Positions 1 through 13,100 of a DNA stretch of 64,000 nt are shown one piece after another (the stretch's first letter is position 1; every line of letters starts with the position of its first letter). Under the pieces are notes generated by a model that had not been told where the DNA came from, did not search any database, and was given only the letters and a program-made list of their open reading frames with translations. A program made the translations under genes and the position numbers. The stretch is from assembly GCA_036346255.1 (NCBI GenBank), contig JAYEVH010000193.1, forward strand, positions 1-64,000. Reading direction: 5' to 3'. This DNA comes from Ampelocalamus luodianensis (taxonomy: Eukaryota > Streptophyta > Magnoliopsida > Poales > Poaceae).

Positions 1-730
1 TTGGAGCCTAAAGTCTCAGTTTTATTAAGCTTTTTCAAAATTGACATAGTTTGATTTGATATAATCTTATAGGATTTCCTATTTCTAAGTAAATCGAATT
101 TTTAAAGTTAAAGTTAATTTTTGTGACCATTGGATTTATGTAGAGATTGATATGTCAATCATGATTGGATATTGATATAATAGATAAAAAATATGACTTA
201 TGCTTAAAAAAATCTAGTCACCTTACAAATAGAGAATCCTAAATCTTATTTAAGTTTAAAAGTAATTTGAGAATCAAGCTAACAAGTTGAGCGAGGCAAG
301 TGCAGTCAAAATTCATTCAAAATCGACTCATTTCAATGTTGAACCAATAAACGAGTGTAATTGAAGCAATTTGAATGGAGCCATGAGCATACTTGCGAGT
401 TTTTTTTTCCCTTGCTATCATATGGTATGTTCGCAGCTACATTTTTCTACTCCATCCCCTTTGTAGTGGCACATACATAATTTTCCCGAAGGTTGGAAAT
501 GAGCTCAACCAAAATTGTCAGAATCTCAATTATAGTCATATGATCATATGTTTCTATGACTCCAGAATGATTGGACCGATCTGATTCTATGATATAGTCT
601 TAATTTGGTATAATCTTAATATTATTACTATTCTAACAATTTTTTTTAGAATTATAATCAAAATTTTTGTACGATCCTATGCGATTCTAGTGATTTATTA
701 TAAATAATTATTTACATATATCCCTTCCAC
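1..730. other. AT-rich upstream intergenic sequence
   Basis: This stretch is AT-rich with no recognisable coding region; the short frames in it look random. Its right end leads into the likely promoter of the shikimate-pathway gene. I see no repeat with clear ends here. Confidence 0.5.
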
Positions 731-738
731 TATAAATT
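731..738 (+). promoter_or_regulatory. Possible TATA box of the DHQ-SDH gene
   Basis: TATAAATT lies just before a sharp rise in GC content and about 360 bases before the start codon at 1101. Transcription starting about 30 bases downstream would give a roughly 340-base GC-rich leader. Position and sequence fit, but other AT-rich TATA-like strings occur nearby. Confidence 0.35.
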
Positions 739-1100
739 TGTACTTTTTATTTCTTTATGTCTATTATAATTCGCACAAGTCACAAAAATGAGCTAGACAG
801 GTCCGGTGAGAGGAAGAATGAAGAAAAACAAACCCCGAAATCTCGACCGATAATGACCCGCTGGACCCCCTCAACGGGAAAGTTCAACTTTTCCAGCGAC
901 CGTTCCAGTATTCCACCAAACCCCCCAACCCCGCCGCACCAACCCACGCCACCCTCCGTCCCTCCCCTTCTCCACAGCCCCACCAACCCTGCCTCCCACT
1001 TGCGCCCGCGACCAGATCAGACCAACCCCAGCACCCCGCCGCGGCCATTGCCGATCGCCCACATCCGCATCGCGAGCGAGATAGCCGAGAGGAGGAGGAG

Positions 1101-4100
1101 ATGACGCTTCTGTGCGTGCCGCTGGTGGGGCGGACGGTGGAGAGATGGAGGCCGACGCGGCGGCGGCGGCGGCCGCCGGTGGCGACCTCGTCGAGATCGG
1201 CTCGACTTCATCGAGGGTTCCGCCCGCGCGAGCACCTGCCGCGCCTGCTCCGCGGCTGCCCTCTCCCCGCTCTCGTCACCTACCGGTTCGATCCCCTCGC
1301 CCACTTCCCCTGCTTCCCGAGCTCCAATTTAGTTCTTTTGATAGATTCTGCATCCATTTTGGGATATCCGGAACGCGTGCCCAGTTGTTTGTGCGGGATC
1401 CATCTGGGTGTGCTTGTGCTTGCAAGATTCGAGCTTTTCAGCTTGGCATGATTCCTGCTTTGCTTTCTTCGTCGTCGCCTTTCTGTCGTTTTGGGTTGCA
1501 TTTTTTGGTTAGCATCTAGTAGTCATTAGTCAATAGCATTTCGTTTGTTCCCTAGGATTAGCTTGTTTTGGACGTTGTTAGGCCGCCGGATCAAATGGGA
1601 TGGTGGGATGAATACATACAGACACTTCCGTGGATGGTATGAAGATGACAGAAATGCCCGTTGGATATTTGTGGCCCCTTGAGACTTAATATTTGCAAAT
1701 ACATCCCTTAGGATGTTTTACATTAGTTGACCTGACCCCAGTTAGCCTATTATTTGCAATTTTTTTTGCTCTGTTTGGCTGCTTGCTGCCTTGCCGGTTG
1801 GAAAACCCTATGATGCACGGACACGGCTAAAAAATGGCGACACGGCTGTATAATAATAATAATAATATATGCATTTGTATTATTTAATATTTTTCTACAT
1901 GTATGTCAAACTAAAATCTAGGAAGGGAAGAACTACAAACTACAAAGTTTTCTTATAGCACATGAACCAGGGAAGATCTAGGAAGGAGCATGAAGAGTGG
2001 AGAGGAAGGAGCATGATATGATTCACTCACTGCTGGTCGTCGGAGGAGGAAGTCGCCGTTGTTCATCGGTCACCGTCGGAGCAGGCGGTCGCCGGTTTGC
2101 TGCCGTGCGAGAAGAGCAGAAGGAGAAGGGGGCGGCATCGGGGAGAAGGAAGGTGAAGGGGCGGCGTCGGGAAGAGCACAAGAGGGAGGGGCCGGCTGTC
2201 GGGCTCCGCCGGAGCAAAAGGCAGCAGCAGGGGTGGGCGGGCGGCGTAGCAGGGGTGGCGTTGGGGAGAAGGAAGGCGAAGGGGTGGCGTCGGGGTAGCA
2301 CAGGAGGAGGGCACCGCCGCCATCCAGTTGCCGTTGGAGCAGAAGGAAGCAGCATGGGTGGGCGGGCGGGTGGCGTAGTAGGGGATGAGGGGTGGCGTCG
2401 AGTGGGGATGTGTGAGGGGATCGGCTCTGGCTTTGGAAAGCTAGGGTTAACACAACGCAATGGGTTGGGCTTCCAAGTTTGGGCCAAATGGACTGGGCCG
2501 AAATGGCAAATACGTGTCCGAATTTCAATTTTTTTCGCGGGCCTAATTTCGGACACGCCTCAGATTCGTGTCGGAGCCATGTCTAATTTTTGTATATTAG
2601 TATACACCATTATGCCTTGCATAAATGATGCGCCCATCTTTTCTTTTTTCTTTTTGTTTGCAGACCTAACTGGGAAGGAGGTCAATATGATGGTGATGAT
2701 GCTGCAAGATTTGAAACACTCCGTTTTGCAATGGAACTAGGTGTAGACTATGTTGATATCGAGTTGAAGGTTCGTTTGTTTAAACATATTAAATCTGTTA
2801 CGCTGTCCCCATTATAATATGAGAATCCATACATTGTAAATTGCCTTGTGTCCACCTTTTGTGAAAAGTGGATGATGAACTGTTCCAAAAACTTCTATAA
2901 ATAAATCATACATGTGGTGTTATGCACACACGAGAGATTTCATGGTTAAACATGTCCCTACTGTAGAGTAACAAAAAGGCAAGCACTGCATTGTGTACTA
3001 TTCAATGCACTGCTTGTATTTTTTAGTTCTCCACAATAAGAACAAATTGGACTTGAAATTATGCATGTGTGCATAACATTATATGTACTCCATCCATGAT
3101 TTGTTTTGGTATTTTTGGAACAGTGCAGTCTATAGTTTTCACTTATCACAAGTGGCTGCTCCACACTCATCCATACACCATTCATCCATACACCATGAAT
3201 GATATTCTTTGGTAGCTTTTGTCTTCAAACTTTGTTATTCTTATTCACTAGTAGATGGACCATGCCATGAACTTTAAATCCATTTGTCAACCATTTTGAA
3301 TATGCTTTAGTGTCTAGTACTCAAGTTGCCATTTTGCCCTTGTCATAGTAAGGATTATTAGATGGTAACTCGAAGTCCAGATAGTGTTTGGTGGAAAACT
3401 GAAAAAGGAAATTTGTGTGAACAATATCCACATGGTAAAAATTCTTCCAAATACTCAAATACATCTTTCTAAGCAATCCTTTAGCACATATGCTTGACTT
3501 GTGGAACTATGTTATACTCTGAAACCCCTTCTTATGTGCAAGCGACAAGGTTATTAAGCGACAAAGCGAGGCACGGCGACTCATCACCTTTTACCGCCAA
3601 AGCGCTTAAGGCGCAGTGATGACGACTTATACACACATCCTAATCTAGTATGGCGACAAATTAAATCAGCAATTTTAGTAGCACATGCATACCTTGATGT
3701 TGCAGTTCTTGAGCCCATGTAGCACCCATCCTCTTTCCAATCGCTCTTCTCCCATGTAGCACCCATCCTCTTTGCAAGTTCCAACTGTTATGAATATTGT
3801 GTGTATGTATTCAGAGGCCCAATGAGCAATATATATAGGGTACAAAGAGACACAAGTCTAAGCCCTAATACAATGGGAAATACCACTAATACCCTTATAT
3901 CCTTAACACCCCCCTCAAATGTAAGGTGTATGCAATAGCATTGCATTTTAAAAGGGTTGACACTAAATAGGGAAAATCCGGCCAGAGTCTTGATAATATC
4001 GTCGTAGCATGCAACTCTTGGAAAATATCGATAAAGATCTCCTCCCATGGTAGTGCGTGCAAATGACCATAAAGCACAAGGTGCGGAAGCAAAGTCGATC

Positions 4101-7100
4101 AGCGGCAACATGACGAAGAAGATGATGAAAGCCGACAAAAATAGAAAGGTGTCAAATCAAGTTGAATAGGAATAGATAGAAGTATGGCGGCGCAGATCGA
4201 AGCCCAAGACAACGCGACGTAGTACACAAGAAGCGCAGCGGAGCGCGATGCGGAAGAAGCGCAACGGCCTTAAAAGCTTGAGGCGGCGGATCTCTGATGG
4301 CTCGAAGAAAGAAGAGCAGTGTTGCTGCTATGCAAAAAAAAATTCCTATGCTTCTATGACTAACAATAAATTTGTGGACTCGCGTGGATTAGACGAACTC
4401 AAATATAAAGGATTATGGACTTGGATGGACGTAGCGGAAGAAACGACACAAATAAAAAGGACTCAAAGGATAACTAGCAGCAGATACTAGCAGCAGCAGA
4501 AGACATCTCCTCATCCAACCAGCAACACCCAAACCATCAATCATAGTGGTGTGTGAATCAGTGCCAACCACGCTGCCAGGATAGATAATGCCATCTATGT
4601 AGAAAACAACTCGGCCAAGATACTCCATGCTCATTGGTTGCCCAAGCATTGTAGCCTCTGCTTCAATACCACCAACTCCTCATCACGGTCACGCTTTGCG
4701 CCAAGCGAGAAAGTCGGCTGATACAATGACATAGACCAACACAGCTCCTCTCCACCGATACCAAGTAGCAGGCCAAAGATGCAGCGACGCTCCAATCCCC
4801 CGAGCTCGTAGCTAGACCACCAAGTCACCAACCAATCCCTCCCCATTGCGCCCAAAGCCGAGAAGAAGCCAGCGGTGAAGAGGCGTGAGAAAAGCGCGGA
4901 GGATAAGGCGGCGAAAGCTCCGTGGCGGGGCGAGCTAAGTGGTGGCGCTGGTCGGGTAGAGGCTCGAAGCGCGAGATCCGTCGAGGGCGAGCGAAGAAGC
5001 CATCGAGCGGACCGGGTCGCCAAAGTCGAGCACGAAGCCCGCACGCGGTGTTGAGGTCGGCAGCAGCGAGGAGATCCGGATCCGATGGGATCGATCGAGC
5101 GCGAAGAAGCGGCGCCACGTCGAGAATCGAGGCGATGGGCAGGAAGCTCGGCGTCGCGGCGGCGTCGGCGAGCGGCCGGCGAGAGCATGGCGAAGAAACA
5201 CGAGCAAAGGCAAAAGAGCGTCAGGCGGCGTCGAGGCGGCCCGATCTAGAGTGCGCGCGCGCGGTGATCAGAGAAGCAGGAAGAGGCTCCTCTCGCTACG
5301 GATCGGCAATCCAATGGGAGAGGCAACGGCGAGGCCGCCGGGGAGCAAAGATTGGTCCTCCGGGCGCGCAGAGAACGAGCGAGAGGCTAGGAGGTGGCGG
5401 TCAAGGTAAACCTAACCTTGACTCGATACCATGTTATGAATATTTGTGGCGATTCTGAACACAACAAAGTCGAGTCAAGAATGGCCCGACAACCAAGGTC
5501 GATGTCGTCGTGAGAAAGAAGTTACATGGTAAGGCGAGGAACATGAGCAACAGAGGAACATGAAAAGATGAGTTGCTAAGAGGTCCTCGACCGAGGAGAG
5601 AAGAGATTTACTATCAACGGGAAGAACACTAACGGGAGAATCAAGAGGTGTAATGAAAGGCAGTGAAAGAATTAGAAATCATGTGAAAGGATGCTCGAAT
5701 TAAGAATCCATGGGAGGTACTGGCCGTGTAGGGGATGATTTCGTAGTGCAGAAGAGACGATGCGCGAACTGCAGAAACATCGAGGAGAACTGAGCGGCAA
5801 AGCAAGTGTCGAAGTCTAGCTACTCCTGCTCGGTGAGAGAAATTCTTTGAAGAGTCGATGCGGCGTCGATGTAGAAGCGTGCGGTGCTAGTAGAGCGGCG
5901 TGAAAGATGCCGTTGCTTCCTATCTGCTGGGACTCAATATGGCCGACCTTGTTGCGTAGGAGCGGTGAGGCGGCCACCGCCGATGGGGCGGTCACACCAC
6001 CGCTGTGGCGGCTGGAGAAGCGGTGTCTTTGAAGCTTGGGCGATCGGTTTAGCGGTGGGCGGCCCGAGCACGGAGGAGTGGCATCGGACCCGGCACTACC
6101 GGGCGAGTCTCCTCGCGCGTATCTCGTAAGAGCCTCCGGAGAGAGTGACACGAGGTGGAGTGCAAGGAGGCTGAGCACGCCTCTGCTCGAACTTCGGGGC
6201 GGCGGTAAGGAACTCGTGACCCACGAAACTCTAGGTCGCCACGTCGGCGACGAGCGACACGGACGGGGAGCGGCGGCGGTGTGGAGAGAGTCCGGTAAGC
6301 GCCGAACGAGCTCACGAGCATAAAAGGCGTCGCGATAGCATCACCTGGCGAAGAGAGTGCTCTAGCGGACCATGGATTGTGCGAGGCATCACCATAGGGC
6401 TCGTGGCGTAAGCGAAGGTGAGTCCCATCCGGAAAGCCAAAGAGTCCCACAACCTCGAAGAAGGCGAGAGGTGGACAACGGCGATGAAGACGGCGGCACG
6501 AGCATCGTCGTCATACCGGCTGAGTGTGGCGGTCGATTGATCCTTGTAGAATCGAGCCTCACGGTAGCGAGGCATCCTCATTATCGGCAAGGCAAGCGGC
6601 CTCGCTGACCTTGTCGTTTGTCGAGAGCGTAGCGGCAGCGTAAACTCCGTCGGAGAGTAGGGCAAGCGGGCGGTGACATCGCCGGAGAGGCGCCCAGAGG
6701 CGAAGACCACGTATGTGAATGCGCATGTGAGACGAAGTCGGTGTAATTAACACCATCGAAGATCACCGGCGACGGGGGGAAAGCGGTGCGGCGACATTGT
6801 ACCTTTTTTGAGCGGCTAAAATCGGCTAAAGGGCCTTCGCCAAGGCTTCGGTCCGTTACGGTAGAACAAAAGCACGCGCGCTGAGGTTGCCTTGGTGGCG
6901 CGGTAGCTCCCGTGCGATGAGCGATGGCGATGCAGGTGATCGGTGACAAGTGGCGCCATTTAAAATCGGGAGGCGCGGTTGGGGCGACACCGTCGGGCGG
7001 CAATGTGGAAGGTGTTGGGCTCGGACTCGGGCGGAGGCAGCGCGTGAGCGAGCGCAGGCGAGCGTTAATGCCGCCGCGAGCGGCAGCGGAGGCAGCGCGA

Positions 7101-10100
7101 GGCGTCGAGCTCGGGAGGCCGGCGAGTGCGCGGGTGCAACCACCCCAGCGAGAAAATCGGCGGCAACGGCGAAGAAGCGCGAGGCGAGCGAGGCAAAGAG
7201 GGTGCGGCGACAAGCGGCGAGGAGGCGGCGTCGCCACGTGAAAACCTAACCCTAACCTTGCTCTGATACCATATTATGAATAGCGCTTGTATTCAGGGGC
7301 CAAAGGGCTAGTATATATACACAAATGCAATTGGTGAATATGCAAATAATCCCTCATAACAATGGGAATAACACACTATACATATATCTCTAACACACAG
7401 GGTGAAGAATCGATAGTTTCTTCAAGGACTTTGCCTCCAATAGATATGCCCTTGCCTCATTAAAGTTGAGATTGCTTTTTTCCAATGGAAATATTCATCA
7501 CCAATTGCTCCCATGATGGTGGTAAAGATGGCGTAATATGATGACCTTGTCGTTCTCAATTTTCTTATCCACACTAGTCGGTTGTGTGATAAGCTTATTG
7601 AAGACATTGGGATGGTCAACGAAGCGTGTGCCTTCCATGCGCAACCTATCTGATTGCCGCTCAAAGCATCCATCGGTTTATCGACTTTGCCACATACAAT
7701 TCTTCTAAGTCATTCTATAATTTCTTTTTGAATTTTCCTTAATCACAAGTACTTTACCTCATCGAGAGAGACGATTGTATTGACAACCTTCCGCTTTATT
7801 ACCTTCCATTCTTCAACGGACATCTTTTCTAATTTGCCCTTCAAGAGCATCGATTAACTCTTCTTTGGACAAGAACATCCTTCACCACATATTGTTGCCA
7901 TATCACGAAATTTCCCGTGTCAAATTTCTCCACTTGATTCCACATCGTCGACATCGATCTTGATTTTGTGCTACGGCGCTTTGCGACCTTCTCACAAATC
8001 AGTTAATCTGGTCTTGGCTCGATATCACTTGTTATACTATGCCTTCTTATGCATATGACCCCAGATCGGACGAGTTTGTGAGAAGCGATGGCGTGCACGG
8101 TATCAAGAATGAAATAGATGAATCTCGTAGAGAGAACCAAATAACGATGATGAAATAATCATAATGAGAGAGATTTGATGAAGCCGACAATAAATTCCTT
8201 AAGCACAATCTCAAAAGAGTACAAAGGATTATCGTTCTCTCAGAACCCTCTAGAACTTTTTAGGACCCTCGGTTCCTCGCCCTATATAAGAATCTAGTGC
8301 TAAATAATAATCTAGCCTTTAATTCTCTCGTGCATCTCTTGTTTTGGATGAGTTGACTTGTGGCTTGTGTTCTCTATGACCACCTCTTGTGGTTTTATAT
8401 AGTGCCCTTTAGTTCTCTAAAAGAAGGTAGGAATCCTAATCGTATTAGGATTCATATAGAATCTTTGTAGCACATTTTCTAATTTCTAGTTGATTAGGAT
8501 ATGAGTCACCCCTACTTGACACCTATATTGTGGTTCTGCCACAAATATTGATTATCTTGGTCAGAAAGAAAGTCATGGTTTTCTACTTTTTATTAATGAT
8601 GATACCCGAGTTTTGCTAGTGGGAGTTTGCTTTATCAATACTTTTATTGTGTAGCAGAGATCCGGAATAATTTCCCCGCGACAAGGTTTTGCTAGGTATT
8701 CTTGTAGATAAGTTGTTGCCATTGCGGTGTCTGTTGTATATTTAACAAGGTTTGCCTGAAATCAGTATTTTAAACTAAGAAAAATAAGATCATAGTGGGT
8801 GACTCATTTATTTAAGTTCAAGATTAGGAATAACTTGCCCTAAGCATTCATTCTCCATTAGGTAGTTCAATTGTGAATGTCGTGACGATTTTTTTTTCGG
8901 ATTCCATAGCAGTTGTATTAGATAATCATATGGATTCTATAATAACCAACTTATTTTTATTTTCTGCAGGTTGCTGACAAATTTATCAGCTTTCTCTCTG
9001 GTAGTAAGCCAGAGAAATGTAAACTTATTGTTTCTTCACATAATTATGAAAATACCCCATCCTGCGAGGAGCTTGCAAATCTTGTAGCTAGAATACAAGC
9101 AGTTGGAGCTGACATAGTGAAAGTTGCAACAACTGCTACGGACATTGTTGATGTGTCAAGGATGTTCCAAGTGTTGGTGCACTGCCAAGTAAGTGGCACT
9201 TTCCAGAATCAAAGAAACATTCCACTTTTTCCTCCCAGAAACTCGTGTTATCTGTCTTGTATATTCGGTGCTTAAGTCTTGTGCTTGCTAACATGGCCCT
9301 GTAAACATTCCTCAAATCATTTGTGTTCCTTTTGGTATGGAAATTATGCTTCATGGACATTGGCAAGTTAATCTTGGCCCATTGGCTTTCGAAAACTTGA
9401 ATTTCATAAATTCGTTAAATTGTACTTCAGTTAAGCTATAAGAACACCAAATCCACCTGTACTATTGAAGTTCAAATTCAAATTTCCACCTGTTTTCCCA
9501 GTGAAACTTAGCAAATAATTTAAGTAAATGTAAAAGGAAAATTGCAGAAAACCCCAGTTGTCACTCTGAGTTTGAAAACAACCCTACAGCTTGTGGTATT
9601 TTACCACCCCAGAAGTTATCTTGGTTTACAAAATCCCACCTGTCATTACTTTCTTCACTAGTTTTAATGGAACAACCATAAAAAACTTTAGAAACAATCA
9701 TCAATATACTAGCCCACATTTTAGTGGCTAGAATTCTAAACAAAATTTCATTTCTTCTACTAATTTTCTGTCTCTGTGCTTCACTTCCCTCTCCCCCATA
9801 AACAACCCCAAAAACCTCAAGAGTGGTATAGCAGCACGGACATATTACATGAGTGCCACAAAATAAGTTGGAGAGGTGTTTTCAAACTCAGTGACAGCTA
9901 GGGTGATTTTTGTTTTTCCCCATCTACGTGTACTTCAAATCGGTGCAAATTATAGCATTCCATATCTTTGCGTGTCGATTGCTTACACAGAGGCGGGAAT
10001 TAAGGTACTCAACAGGTTTCGTGTGAACCCTTATACACTCTTTAAGCCTATTCGAACATGTTAATCAGACATTAGGTCTGTGTCTTTATTGTTTGTGAGT

Positions 10101-13100
10101 TGGTAAGCCTGTTGCAATTGTAATTTAAAATGAAAGCTTGTACATTAGTCATTCTTTCAATTGATACTTCTTTCAGTTCTTTGTGTAGTTCTGTTTTATC
10201 AAACTTTGTGTCTTTGCGACCTTGTTATTAACAATTAAGCACATTGTTAAACTAGAGCTCTTTTTCTAGCTTATTCATTTATGTTTTACTTCTTCAAAGC
10301 ATGATGTTGTTGATTAAAAGGTACACAACAGTATGGCTGATTGTCATGGTTATCTAAGTTTACTTTTATGCTTAAGCTACAGGCTTTTCTAATTCACGCC
10401 ATGTTGTATTAAACTGCCATTTGACTGACCAAAAGAAATGACAGGTGCCTATGATTGGATTGGTGATGAGTGAAAGAGGTTTGATGTCAAGAGTTTTATC
10501 CCCCAAGTTTGGTGGATATCTTACCTTTGGGATACTCAATGCTACAAAGACATCAGCATCTGGGCAGCCAACGGTTGAAGAATTATTGGACATTTACAAT
10601 ATAAGGCGTATAGGACCTGATACAAAGGTTCTTGGGCTTATAGCCAACCCAGTAAAGCAGAGCAAGAGCCCAATTTTGCATAATAAATGTCTTCAATCTG
10701 TTGGATACAATGCTGTTTATCTTCCACTTCTGGCAGACGACCTTGCTAGATTTCTTGACACATATTCATCTCCGGATTTTTCAGGATTCAGGTACTAATT
10801 ATAGTTCAGAAAAATAGAAAAAAAAATTACTATGTAAGATTTCTTAGAACAAAAACGGTTATTTGGCATTTTGGCTGGACTAGATTTAACTGGTCTTGAG
10901 GACCACATGGATGAGCTCATGAGCATATTGGAAATAACCCCTCAAAGATAGAGAATTCATATATGAGGGATCCCACAACATCAAATCTCATCCAACAGTT
11001 CGTTTGTGAGTTTGCATAATAGAATCTAGCTATATATATTCCCCCTTCTGGGTTTGTTGGTGTGATTTTCATCTTTTTTTCCAAGTTGAAATTTCTAACA
11101 CACTTAATAAACATTAACGTGCACATTCTGGGCAAAATAGCTCAAAATAAGCTACCTTACTTCGGGGTTGAACCGGAGCATGACCAGTTCCTGCAAGGAA
11201 GTAGAATTCTTGTTCTTCTGTAATCCACTTGCAGCAAGTCATCTTCATTGAAAGGCTTTTATTGGTATATTTCACACGAGCAAAATTGAGTTCATGCCAT
11301 ATGACTTTCTGTAATGCAGTTGCTCTCTCCCTTTCAAAGTGGATGCAGTACAGTGTTGCCACGAACATGATCCAGTTGCTAAGGTACCTGGATGCACTGC
11401 ACTTTCTTTTAGTGCTTACTTCATTAATTACCTTCCACTTTCTGTTTATTTGACTTGCTATTTTCTCGTGTTAATCGCAGTCAATTGGCGCCATAAACAC
11501 TATAATTAGGAGACCAGATGGCAAACTAGTGGGCTACAATACTGACTACATTGGAGCAATTTCTGCTATTGAGGATGGCATAGGAGGTTTTAACAATCTT
11601 AACCGATTCTGTTGTAACAGTTATTTGGGAGTCATGGATAAATATTAGAAGCTTTATGTTTCACAGGTCCGGGGTCAAAGGATGCTGCCGTCTCACCATT
11701 GGCTGGTAGACTTCTTGTTGTTGTAGGTGCTGGTGGTGCTGGTAAGGCAATTGCTTATGGGGCAAAGGAGAAGGGTGCAAGAGTTGTAGTAGCAAATCGT
11801 ACCTATGGTAAGATTTTTGTATTTCTGTATGAGTGGTGTTCTATGTTCTTCAGCATGTGCACATTTGTTATACCTCATCGATAGATCCATCTTCATGTCC
11901 AAATCAGCAAGAATACATAGATATTGACGCCTCCCATGGAACAGTCAGGTCATCTGCATGAGCATCCTATTCTATTGCAAGAAGACTTCATGAACATCAT
12001 TTTATTTCTGCATAGTTATTTGGACAGTGCTTTCTGCATTTGCAATTTGGCATGCAAAACAGGCTTCGCATGTAATGAGGTGCAAAGTGATCCTCAACCA
12101 TTAGATAAAAAATAGATTTGTGGGGAAAAAATTCTCACCCTCTCCCATCATCTTCCCTTCTATTGAGCTTCCCGTTCAAATCGCTTTGCTTCTAAAATAT
12201 GTGTTTTGACTTTTGACAGTGTCTTCACTCTGTTATTTTAAAAAATTGGTTATAATAACTAAGTTTCTCCATGCCATGTGATGAAAATTTCGGGAGTTGG
12301 AAACAAATCAAAATCACAGAGCAACCTGTGATTGAGCTTCATGAAGGGACTGATTTGTAAACATTTGAGAGCATTGAGTCTTATTGGCTTATTGCATAGA
12401 ACCTTTCTTTCTCATAAATAAACATCGAGATGCCTTACAAATATCGGTGTGCAAGGAAAAAGGGGAGAGGAATTAAGTAAAGATCTCATGAATAGGAGGC
12501 GGCGGCCACAGTTTATAAATCAGTGTCTTTGCTGCTATTGGCTGTACACCGCAAGGTGCACACTATTTGGTTGGGCTGTTCCTAGATGAGAAGGCAATGC
12601 CAAAATGAAGTAGTTGCTGATCTGGAAAGGAGATGGTCTAAGGAGGAACGAGATTAATGAGAAAGAAGAAGTAAACCTACTTTGCACTAGATAGGTGTTA
12701 CACCATTTGGTTGGGCTGTTCCTAGATGAGAAGGCAATGGCAAAATGAAGTAGTTGCTGATCTGGAAAGGAGATGGTCTAATGAGGAACGGGATTAATGA
12801 GGAAGAAGAAGTGCCAAAGGAAGTCGGGGGTTGGACAGCCAAGTACTTTTAATCTAGATCCTCTATTTCGCATCCGACAGCTAAGGATCACTTTACACCA
12901 TTGCATAGTAAACCTACTTTGCACTAGATACCATCCAATTTTACATGATTATTATTATTTTTGTTTCATCCCTTGTTGGTTCATACTGGATGTAAGCTAC
13001 ATGGTTATTTAGATGAATGATGGTCGTATTTTAGAACATCATGTAATGTGACAGTATTCTTCATTTTCCCCAGAAAAGGCAGTAAGTCTTGCCAATGCGG

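Larger units (their letters stand above)
3786..7395 (-). mobile_element. Short-LTR (TRIM/LARD-like) retroelement with captured sequence
   Basis: The two ends carry similar terminal repeats of about 123 bases (3786-3908 and 7272-7395). Each begins TGTTATGAAT (TATTATGAAT in the second) and ends TAACA on the plus strand. Inside the right repeat lies GCTCTGATACCA, the complement of an initiator-tRNA-Met primer-binding site. Inside the left repeat lies a C-run that reads as a polypurine tract on the minus strand. The element is therefore a minus-strand LTR retroelement with its 5' LTR at the right. The 3.36 kb interior encodes no gag or pol that I recognise; it is GC-rich and contains an aconitase fragment, as gene-capturing non-autonomous elements do. 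The flanking 5-mers (CCAAC, CACAG) do not match, so no target duplication is proven. A second primer-site/LTR-start motif lies inside at 5422-5445. Confidence 0.75.

Noticed and set aside
757..1104. Pro-rich plus-strand open frame before DHQ-SDH
   Set aside because: It lies in the GC-rich leader, overlaps the true start codon in another frame, and has only low-complexity Pro/Ser/Arg content.
1997..2740. 247-residue frame in intron 1
   Set aside because: It spans a minisatellite and the exon 2 junction in the wrong frame; composition is Gly/Arg-rich repeat, not a protein family.
4631..7249. Many overlapping frames on both strands
   Set aside because: High GC content removes stops in all frames. 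No domain, no consistent codon use and no partner exons.
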